Positions 25,252 through 30,226 of a stretch of 35,138 nt of DNA are shown piece after piece (position 1 is the first letter of the stretch; each line of letters starts with the position of its first letter). Source of the stretch: CALARM01 sp964431735. GTDB taxonomy: Bacteria; Vulcanimicrobiota; SpSt-956; JAKJGF01. The stretch is from positions 1-35,138 of the forward strand of contig CAYSLJ010000073.1 in assembly GCA_964431735.1 (NCBI GenBank), written 5' to 3'. The notes beneath the pieces are model-generated. The model saw only the letters and a program-made list of their open reading frames with translations. It made no database searches and had not been told where the DNA came from. The position numbers and the translations under genes are program-made.

Positions 25252-25510
25252 TTAATCTCTGGTTAATAGAAGATAGAGCAGGCTTGATAAATCTTCTCTC
25301 ATATGTGAATGTCCAGAAAGAATGACAATAGCAGGGTCAAGAGAATCGAGGTTAAAATTAAGTAACATCTGTAATTCATAAAGATTATCATTTCTGAGAA
25401 AGTGTATTTCATCAAAAATAATGACAGGTATCTGCTTTTTAATGGTGGCATAATCAAGAATAAAATATACAAAAAAATGGAAAAATGAAAAAAAATTATA
25501 TGAATATCTA
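25252..25510 (-). pseudogene. Fragment of ExeA/TnsC-like AAA ATPase
   Basis: The frame contains KKQIPVIIFDEIHFL, a Walker B strand with Asp-Glu, then LQMLLNFNLDSLDPAIVILSGHSHMREDL, the sensor I strand and following helix of ExeA/IstB/TnsC-like ATPases that accompany transposases. The Walker A half is absent, and the sequence upstream of about 25510 in this frame reads as noise overlapping the next remnant. The C-terminal part is also cut by a stop at 25252. No intact transposase lies nearby. Confidence 0.55.
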
Positions 25511-25516
25511 TCCAGA

Positions 25517-25999
25517 TTATGCTCTGAATTGAGATGGAGTTCCATATAAAAAATGACTATTCTTTTTATAACCTCCACAACGGCAGTAGAAGTTATAACC
25601 AAAAATACAGGGAGCTCTGGCTTTTCCGTCAAACTTTCCTTCAAGATACCATAGAAAATTCTTTATCATTGTCTTTTTATCATAGGAATTAAGCAGATTA
25701 CAGAGTCTTTTGTAATAACCACAGATAAAAAGCTTTTCTATGCTATTTAATATAACAGCAAAAAAGCTGTAAAGATTAACTGCACAGGTACATAATAACC
25801 GGGATTTATCTAACTCACTTATGTAATCAATTACCTCTTTTATGGATTTATTATGTAATAACCATAATCTCATTATTTTCATAATAAATCCTGTTGAGTA
25901 TTTACTGTAAGGGATTAGTCCGAAGGGTAAGAGAGAAAAAGTTTTATGACCATTTTTCTTTTTGCCTTTTTTATTACATTTTAGCCGCTTCGGTTTTGT
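25517..25999 (-). pseudogene. DUF6431-like transposon-associated protein, 5' truncated
   Basis: The frame is open from 25999 (after a stop) to 25517. It reads LKC, GHKTFSLLPFGLIPYSKYS, then a helical region and an ending FLYGTPSQFRA. The pattern of a zinc-ribbon remnant followed by TFSLLP and LIPY-YS is what I associate with DUF6431-type proteins found beside transposases and ExeA-like ATPases. The N-terminal Cys ligands are mostly missing and there is no start codon before 25882. With the adjoining ATPase piece it marks a decayed transposon. Confidence 0.45.
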
Positions 26000-26057
26000 T
26001 TATTCTATTGTTGTAAAGCCAGTCATCTATTGGTTTAGCTGTGAATGTCATTTTCAT
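25974..26057 (-). CDS. Very short open frame under the divergent promoter
   Basis: A 27-codon frame (MKMTFTAKPIDDWLYNNRIN, then KTEAAKM and stop) has a strong SD (AAGGAG, 26061-26066), best spaced for the second ATG at 26051, and a promoter with operator upstream. The end KTEAAKM looks like the start of a helix-turn-helix cut off in mid-domain, as in a truncated Cro-like or excisionase-like protein. It could be the expressed stub of the gene once controlled by the XRE repressor. Confidence 0.4.
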   Translation of the reverse strand: MKMTFTAKPIDDWLYNNRINKTEAAKM

Positions 26058-26087
26058 TTACTCCTTTCTACGTTATTTTATAACTTA

Positions 26088-26186
26088 ATTATACGTATTT
26101 TTACGTAAAAATCAAGATATTTTACAGAAATAAATTACAAAATTTTTTCCTTAATCTATACGTATTTTTACGTTTTCTGATATAAT
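26088..26186. promoter_or_regulatory. Divergent promoters with two identical operators
   Basis: TATACGTATTTTTACGT occurs at 26090-26106 and 26157-26173; each holds the palindrome ACGTA-N4-TACGT. The left copy overlaps a minus-strand promoter (TTGATT 26110-26115, 16 bp, TATAAT 26088-26093). The right copy sits just before the plus-strand extended -10 TGATATAAT (26178-26186). This layout fits a phage-type switch controlled by the XRE protein. Confidence 0.75.
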
Positions 26187-26209
26187 AAATACTGAAGGGG
26201 TGAATTTGT

Positions 26210-26539
26210 ATGAAAGAAAATAATGTCATAGGTAATACAATAAAGAAATTAAGGAAAGAGAACAGTTTAACCCTCAGAGAATTAGGTGTAAAAACTGGTC
26301 TTACTGCGCAATATATTAGTGATTTAGAAGGTGGCAGGATACAGAGTCCTTCTTTAAAAAAATTATCTATATTTGCTGAAGCTTTTAATTTATCTGTTAT
26401 TGATATACTACTCATGGCAGGTTATACTCCTTCTATTGATAAAACCGATCTGGAAACTGCAATCCTTACCTCTCCCGATCTCCCTCCAGATGGCCGGGAA
26501 GCTCTTCTTTCTACTTACCGGGCGGTTAAGAATAAATAA
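26210..26539 (+). CDS. XRE-family transcriptional regulator
   Basis: A 109-residue protein. Residues 5-65 form a Cro/CI-type helix-turn-helix (IGNTIKKLRKENSLTLRELG, then VKTGLTAQYISDLEGGR, with Leu-Ser-Leu spacing typical of the fold). The C-terminus is short (DLETAILTSPDLPPDGREALLSTYRAVK), resembling SinR-like or phage repressors without a peptidase domain. SD AAGGGGTGA precedes ATG. The paired operators just upstream make autoregulation likely, together with control of the divergent minus-strand transcript. It heads the run of coiled-coil genes. Confidence 0.88.
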   Translation: MKENNVIGNTIKKLRKENSLTLRELGVKTGLTAQYISDLEGGRIQSPSLKKLSIFAEAFNLSVIDILLMAGYTPSIDKTDLETAILTSPDLPPDGREALLSTYRAVKNK

Positions 26540-26552
26540 AGGACGTGATATC

Positions 26553-26879
26553 ATGGAACAAATATTAAAAGAAATTCTCTCTGAACTAAAAGAAGTAAAA
26601 TCAAAGTTTAATAGTTTGGAAACCAGGTTTGATAGTTTGGAAAAAGATGTAAAAGAAGTAAAGGAAGGCCAGGAGTCTTTAAAGGCCGAGTTAAAGAAAG
26701 ATATAAAAGATGTATCTAATATGTTAGTAACGTCTGCTGGTAGATTTGATACTATAGACTCTGAAATAGCAAGAGTAAATAAGAAATTAGACAGGCAGTC
26801 AGCTAAATTAGATAGAGTATCTGCTGCAATAAGAGAACATGATTTAAGATTGGAAGACCTGGAAGCTACTCCTGTGTAA
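26553..26879 (+). CDS. Small coiled-coil protein, paralogue 1
   Basis: A 108-residue protein from ATG 26553, 13 bp after the XRE stop. MEQILKEILSELKEVKSKF begins a heptad-rich coiled coil (LETRFDSLEKDVKEVKEGQ, VNKKLDRQSAKLDRVSAAI) ending LEDLEATPV. There is no signal peptide or membrane segment. Its N-terminus is nearly shared with the genes at 27303 and 29278, and its C-terminus (KKLDRQSA...LEDLE) with that at 29278. Related short proteins occur near repressor genes in Firmicute elements, but I know no function. The start at 26373 would be antisense-like upstream sequence inside the XRE gene. Confidence 0.65.
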   Translation: MEQILKEILSELKEVKSKFNSLETRFDSLEKDVKEVKEGQESLKAELKKDIKDVSNMLVTSAGRFDTIDSEIARVNKKLDRQSAKLDRVSAAIREHDLRLEDLEATPV

Positions 26880-26930
26880 GCCGGAATCGTTGACCTGACG
26901 AATAAGGGATTGCGACGAAAGGATTGCGAT

Positions 26931-27257
26931 ATGCCTAAAAACAAAGACTCTCCAGGTAAATTAATAGATAAAAAATTTGATACCATTGAGGGTAAAATTG
27001 ATAATCTGGATAAAAAAACTGAAGAACAGTTCAAAAAAGTAGATGAACGTTTTGACCATCTGGAGAAATATATCTTTAAAGAAGTTTGCCGACTGGATGA
27101 TAAAATAGATTCGTTAAAAGAAGAAATGAACGATAAATTTGATAAAGTTTTATCTGCCGTTTCCAACCTGGTCGTTACTACTGAAGGTATAAAACAAGAA
27201 GTTACTGCCATAGGCGAATATATAAGACGGCATGATAAATTAGAAATTTTATCATGA
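26931..27257 (+). CDS. Small coiled-coil protein, paralogue 2
   Basis: A 108-residue protein from ATG 26931 (SD AAGGAT about 7 bp upstream; a TTG at 26910 is less likely). MPKNKDSPGKLIDKKFDTIEG leads into heptads such as FKKVDERFDHLEKYI and LDDKIDSLKEEMNDKFDKVLSAV. It ends in a short helical tail (EYIRRHDKLEILS). The VDERFD segment is shared with paralogue 3. It is highly charged, soluble and probably oligomeric. Function unknown. Confidence 0.6.
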   Translation: MPKNKDSPGKLIDKKFDTIEGKIDNLDKKTEEQFKKVDERFDHLEKYIFKEVCRLDDKIDSLKEEMNDKFDKVLSAVSNLVVTTEGIKQEVTAIGEYIRRHDKLEILS

Positions 27258-27302
27258 CATTTGCTTCTTAACATTGAAGAGACAAAATTAAGGAGTGATA
27301 TC

Positions 27303-27518
27303 ATGGAACAAAAATTAGATCTGATACTCTCTGAACTAAAAGAAGTAAAATCAGAACTCAAAGAATTCAAACAGGAAGTTAATGAACGCTTCAACCAGGT
27401 AGATGAACGCTTCGATAAAGTAGAAAAGCAAGCTAAAGATAATTTCGAATTACTCTTTGAGGAGTATGGCAGGGTACAGCATGAATTAGATGTTAGAATA
27501 TCTGCTTTAGAGAAATAA
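27303..27518 (+). CDS. Small coiled-coil protein, paralogue 3
   Basis: A 71-residue protein from ATG 27303 with SD AAGGAGTGAT. MEQKLDLILSELKEVKSELK matches the start of paralogues 1 and 5 almost residue for residue, followed by FNQVDERFDKVEKQAKD and a short helix to the end. It is the shortest family member. The 5' nucleotide sequence (GTGATATCATGGAACAA) is the same as at paralogue 1, showing recent duplication that includes the SD region. Confidence 0.6.
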   Translation: MEQKLDLILSELKEVKSELKEFKQEVNERFNQVDERFDKVEKQAKDNFELLFEEYGRVQHELDVRISALEK

Positions 27519-27689
27519 TACTCGCTTTTCATATTGTCATCTGCCTCTCTATTAATTTTACATTTCTTCAGGGCTTTCTGTTTTTCAATTTCCTCCTGCC
27601 TCTGCTTCTCTTTTTCCTCTTCTTTCTGTAAATTTCCGATTACATTTTGAAGGAATTCAATCTTCTCCAATCTCTCACTCTCCTCTCAA

Positions 27690-28200
27690 AAAATTTCCTG
27701 AAGGGGCTCTGTAACCCCTTACAAATTCCCCTTCAGACGCTACATTGTTTACTTACACCGTGTCCGGTTACTTATTAGAGAACCGGAGAAGACTGGTAGG
27801 GAGTAAAGGAATTGAACCTTCTTCTTCTGATTGTTGGCGTCTAGAACTTCAACCAGTCGCATTACCGTCATGCTCTCCCCCTAGAAATCCGGCATTTTGC
27901 CGGGATGATTTAATTAAATGAAACATATGGAAAACCGAGCTAAAGAGTCTCTTTATCTTCCGAACCCTGCTCGGGTCATGACTCCGACGGGTTCAGAAGA
28001 CTAGAGAGGGTGTATCATGTGACGACTGCCACTCTCGGAGCAGTCAAGAATACGTATATGGAAAATAGGGTCTCTTTGATTTCCTGTAAAATCTTTTTGG
28101 CAGTTGTGACCTCTCTCACCTCTACGAACATTGTCCTTAACCTCCTTTCTTTAATGCTTCCCCTCTTATTTATCTATATCTGAAACTGAGTTTCAGTTGA
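27690..28200. ncRNA. Structured noncoding stretch with several strong hairpins
   Basis: No convincing gene lies between 27519 and 28515. Hairpins here include CTGAAGGGG/CCCCTTCAG (27698-27706/27728-27736), which competes with AAGGGG/CCCCTT (27701-27706/27715-27720), and CCGGCA/TGCCGG (27889-27903). A long imperfect stem carries CTTC-GAACCC against GGGTTC-GAAG (27957-27967/27989-27999). GACTGC/GCAGTC (28024-28029/28040-28045) and CTGAAAC/GTTTCAG (28180-28196) complete the set. Strand and function are unknown; one or more element-encoded RNAs are possible. Confidence 0.4.
27794..27882 (-). tRNA. tRNA-like sequence, possibly degenerate
   Basis: On the minus strand 89 nt show a T arm with stem GAAGG/CCUUU and loop UUCAAUU, a D-like arm GCAU-GACGGUA-AUGC, a 3' ACCA, and six of seven acceptor pairs (AGGGGGA with ACUCCCU). 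The anticodon arm is poor: CUGG/CUAG closes an 8-nt loop UUGAAGUU, and the variable region is long. It may be an element-borne atypical tRNA or a decayed one. I cannot assign an amino acid. Confidence 0.4.
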
Positions 28201-28240
28201 CCATCCTGGATGCTATCTAAATACGACTGAGCTTCGAGTA

Positions 28241-28370
28241 CTAAGGACTGTAAGAAAAATAACTCCGGCAAATTGTTAGAACGATTAGTATCCTCGCGTC
28301 ACGCGTCACGCGTTACGCGTCACGATATAAATTATAACTATGATGTAATTATTTTCAGACAGTTCCTAAC
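28241..28370. mobile_element. Small inverted-repeat element with heptamer core (type M, copy 1)
   Basis: The left end CTAAGGACTGTAAGAAAAAT (28241-28260) and the right end (28345-28369, GTAATTATTTTCAGACAGTT and on) are imperfect inverted repeats. The core 28293-28324 is CTCG, CGTCACG, CGTCACG, CGTTACG, CGTCACG. About 130 bp, noncoding. Close copies lie at 31785-31914 and at the right edge. Confidence 0.7.
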
Positions 28371-28515
28371 TCCTGAAAACGCGCCGCCGCACGTCCTTTC
28401 AAGAAACATTTCGCCAGATATAAAGACACACTCGTTCAGGATATAGTTGATTTGCACTTAATGGACGATGAGATAAGGAAGAAGAAGGAAAAAGAAGATC
28501 TGCCCCCCTGGAGCA

Positions 28516-28914
28516 ATGAAGATGGTTACTTCAAACGTAACCTTTCCGCTGGTAAAAAATATCAGAGCCGGCGAACTGGGTACTGAACTTGAAATGGAAG
28601 ATGAACCTATTTCAGCTCCCGGCTCATGGGAGGGGAAAGGAACTTTTTGCATAAAAGTAAAAGGAAATTCAATGAAGGATGAGGGAATTCATGACGGGAT
28701 GATTTGTTTAATCAGAAAACAACCTACTGTGGAATCAGGTAATATTGCACTTGTATATAAATATTCTACAGATGCAGTTAACGGAATTCTTAAAAAAGTA
28801 AAATACCTTCCAGATGGGAAGCCTCTTCTTTTTAATGGCAGTAATGAAAACTTTGAGATAGGTGAAGATTTTGAGATTATAGGTAAGGTTATTGCCTGGT
28901 ATAAAATGCCTTAA
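28516..28914 (+). CDS. S24 (LexA/UmuD-like) peptidase-domain protein
   Basis: A 132-residue protein made of a LexA-type autopeptidase domain only. FCIKVKGNSMKDEGIHDGM carries the catalytic Ser (GNSM), and the ALVYKYSTDAVNGILKKVKY segment provides the expected catalytic Lys. There is no N-terminal helix-turn-helix, so it is either UmuD-like or the C-terminal half of a phage repressor that lost its DNA-binding domain. ATG 28522 is better spaced from GGAG (28510-28513) than ATG 28516. In such proteins RecA-driven self-cleavage links induction to DNA damage. A type M element lies upstream and may have removed the 5' part. Confidence 0.8.
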   Translation: MKMVTSNVTFPLVKNIRAGELGTELEMEDEPISAPGSWEGKGTFCIKVKGNSMKDEGIHDGMICLIRKQPTVESGNIALVYKYSTDAVNGILKKVKYLPDGKPLLFNGSNENFEIGEDFEIIGKVIAWYKMP

Positions 28915-28919
28915 AAACA

Positions 28920-28928
28920 TGATATAAT
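28920..28928 (+). promoter_or_regulatory. Extended -10 promoter before coiled-coil genes
   Basis: TGATATAAT, 6 bp after the S24 stop, with SD AAGGGGTGA at 28935-28943. The leader would be very short. Confidence 0.5.
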
Positions 28929-28949
28929 ATAGTTAAGGGGTGATTATTT

Positions 28950-29258
28950 ATGGAAGAAAAGTTAAATAATTTTATTGATGATACAAACAAAAGATTTGAA
29001 AGAGTTGAGGGAGATGTTTCAGTATTAAAAACAGATGTAAAAGAAATAAAAGAGAGACTTGGAAAAGTCGAAAATGATGTTTGCTTTCTTCGGGATGAGG
29101 TGAGGATAGGCTTTAATACTTTAAACGATACTCTCAATAGCATGTTTGATTTAACAGCTAAAAGCATAAGGGCTAATAAGAAAGTGGCTGTTATTATGGA
29201 AAATGCTTACAGTGAAGCAACTGAGGAATATACGCGAATAAAGAAATCGAAGAAGTAA
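28950..29258 (+). CDS. Small coiled-coil protein, paralogue 4
   Basis: A 102-residue protein starting MEEKLNNFIDDTNKRFERVEG, with heptads through DVSVLKTDVKEIKERLGKVENDV and a helical C-terminus ending TRIKKSKK. It resembles the other four coiled-coil proteins here in layout, less in sequence. SD AAGGGGTGA is 6 bp before ATG. No membrane or secretion signal. Function unknown. Confidence 0.6.
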   Translation: MEEKLNNFIDDTNKRFERVEGDVSVLKTDVKEIKERLGKVENDVCFLRDEVRIGFNTLNDTLNSMFDLTAKSIRANKKVAVIMENAYSEATEEYTRIKKSKK

Positions 29259-29277
29259 TAAAAAGAAGGTAATAATT

Positions 29278-29568
29278 ATGGAAGAAAAATTAAATTTAAT
29301 ACTCTCTGAGATAAAAGAGATGAAATCTGAACTAAAACAGGTAAATGTCAGACTGGATAAATTGGAAGAAGGTCAAACAAGACTTGAGAAAAAAATTGAT
29401 GATAATTTTCAAGTTTTAAACAATCAAAATTTAACGTTACTATCTGGCGTGCAGGCAGTAAACAAAAAACTGGATAGGCAATCTGCCGTATCCCGTTCCA
29501 GTTCAGCAAAACTCAGAGAACTGGAAATACGCGTTGAAGACCTGGAATTTTCTCCTCCAGTTAAATAA
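29278..29568 (+). CDS. Small coiled-coil protein, paralogue 5
   Basis: A 96-residue protein, SD AGAAGGT. MEEKLNLILSEIKEMKSELK repeats the start of paralogues 1 and 3, and VNKKLDRQSAVSRSS...LEDLEFSPPV repeats the end of paralogue 1. Between them lie heptads VRLDKLEEGQTRLEKKIDD. It ends directly before a strong terminator, closing the coiled-coil transcript that starts at 28920. Confidence 0.6.
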   Translation: MEEKLNLILSEIKEMKSELKQVNVRLDKLEEGQTRLEKKIDDNFQVLNNQNLTLLSGVQAVNKKLDRQSAVSRSSSAKLRELEIRVEDLEFSPPVK

Positions 29569-29618
29569 AATAAAGCCTATCTGATCTAATTAGTAGTTGA
29601 TAGGCTTTATTTTTTTTA
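29569..29618 (+). terminator. Strong intrinsic terminator
   Basis: AATAAAGCCTATC (29569-29581) pairs perfectly over 13 bp with 29599-29611, followed by a run of eight T. The opposite face has A/T flanks, so it may also end the minus-strand gene at 29616-29807. Confidence 0.9.
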
Positions 29619-29807
29619 TTTATCATCTTTTATTTTTGCTATTTCCAATCCCGTATCATATCCTGTTTCATACCCCATATGAAAGCAATCAATTCCGAAT
29701 TTTCTAATTTTTTCTCTTTTTTCCCCCTCTCTTTTTGAAAGAATTTCTTCTACTTGATAGTTAAGTTCTTTAACTGCGATAATAGATAACTCTTTTATCA
29801 TCTTCAC
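29616..29807 (-). CDS. Small charged protein of unknown function
   Basis: A 63-residue protein: a helix MKMIKELSIIAVKELNYQVEEI, a Lys/Arg/Glu-rich segment (SKREGEKREKIRKF) and a Gly/Tyr-rich repeat (MGYETGYDTGLEIA). AAAGGA stands at 29810-29815, so GTG 29807 or ATG 29801 could start it. I do not recognise it. The GYETGYDTG pattern resembles short transposase- or nuclease-associated C-termini seen in some Firmicute and cyanobacterial proteins, but that is weak. Confidence 0.45.
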   Translation of the reverse strand: MKMIKELSIIAVKELNYQVEEILSKREGEKREKIRKFGIDCFHMGYETGYDTGLEIAKIKDDK

Positions 29808-29857
29808 AGAATCCTTTCTTTATTTTACTTTTATGATATAATATAAATACGTTACGA

Positions 29858-29890
29858 GAAACACTTCACCGGTGTTTCTTTCTATTTTCC
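29858..29890 (+). terminator. Hairpin followed by T-rich tract
   Basis: GAAACAC (29858-29864) pairs with GTGTTTC (29872-29878), followed by TTTCTATTTT. An extended -10 (TGATATAAT, 29834-29842) lies only 16 bp upstream, so a transcript from it would stop almost at once. Confidence 0.55.
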
Positions 29891-29912
29891 CCCTTTCTTT
29901 TTCTCTCTGATA

Positions 29913-29921
29913 TGATATAAT
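29913..29921 (+). promoter_or_regulatory. Extended -10 before recombinase remnant
   Basis: TGATATAAT, with no clear -35, just ahead of the recombinase fragment. It may be residual. Confidence 0.35.
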
Positions 29922-29924
29922 TAA

Positions 29925-30161
29925 AGCAAAGATTTACCTTTCGGAAACTATAAAGAAGAGAAAAAAACTGTTATAATAAAGAAAGAATTTAAAAATTTCG
30001 TAAATGCAATTCTTGAAAAGTGGAGAAATTCAGAGCTTCAGGAAAAAAGAAGAATTGTAGAAACACTAATTGAAAAAATTGTAATAAATGGTGAAAAAAT
30101 AAAGATAGTTTGGAGAGAGAATTTTTACGTTCCAATCCCCTCTCCATATAGATTTGAATAA
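29925..30161 (+). pseudogene. C-terminal remnant of a large serine recombinase
   Basis: A 78-codon frame with no start codon ends at TAA 30159-30161. It reads FKNFVNAILEKWRNSELQEK, RRIVETLIEKIVINGEKIKI and VWRENFYVPIPSPYRFE. The W-x-x-S-x-x-EKR-x-I-x-x-LIEKIVI-x-G-x-KI-I-x-W pattern is the usual end of large serine recombinases (phage integrases, transposon resolvases). The catalytic and zinc domains are absent. Its stop lies 26 bp from the right 13-bp direct repeat, the normal place for an integrase relative to its attachment site. Confidence 0.65.
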
Positions 30162-30180
30162 GTTTTTAATAACATGAACA

Positions 30181-30223
30181 CTCTGCTGTAGTGGATTGTC
30201 TCAGGCAATCAGAAGGTGATTAA
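30181..30223 (+). pseudogene. Detached 3' end of an FtsX-type permease gene
   Basis: The frame reads SAVVDCLRQSEGD and stops at 30221-30223. The VVDCLR ending matches the C-terminus of the permease at 23848-25065 (VVDCLRSQTEG). Its last codons contain the SD (AGAAGG) of the second permease, whose ATG follows 3 bp later. This is what a coupled operon junction looks like, and it suggests this was the original end of the first permease. Confidence 0.6.
30187..30199. repeat. Putative attachment site, right copy
   Basis: TGTAGTGGATTGT, identical to 25029-25041 and in the same codon phase (gta gtg gat tgt). It lies 26 bp past the recombinase remnant. Confidence 0.5.
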
Positions 30224-30226
30224 TTT

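Larger units (their letters stand above)
25029..30199. mobile_element. Candidate integrated element or decayed prophage between two permease genes
   Basis: The block is bounded by the 13-bp direct repeat TGTAGTGGATTGT. Its right end carries the 3' part of a serine recombinase only 26 bp from the repeat. Inside are accessory functions (XRE repressor with paired operators, S24-type protein, coiled-coil paralogues) and broken genes (lytic transglycosylase, AAA ATPase, DUF6431-like), unlike the tidy operon around it. Removing it would place the end of permease 1 directly before the start of permease 2. It is too small and too decayed to be an intact phage. The boundaries are inferred. Confidence 0.55.

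Noticed and set aside
26408..27670. A 420-codon open frame on the minus strand across the coiled-coil genes
   Set aside because: It is antisense to three coding regions rich in AAA/GAA codons, whose complement rarely forms stops. Only 27519-27670 is not antisense; it begins with a TTG and has an SD-like AGGAGAG, but the charged stretch alone is too weak to call a gene.
27949..28008. A second tRNA next to the tRNA-like sequence
   Set aside because: The long hairpin has a GGGTTC/GAACCC stem, but no T loop, D arm or acceptor stem could be arranged.
28386..28570. Open frame overlapping the S24 gene start (ARPFKKHFARYKDTLVQDIV, then DLHLMDDEIRKKKEK)
   Set aside because: No start codon or SD, and no recognised family. 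It could be the tail of a gene cut by the type M element, but the evidence is too thin.
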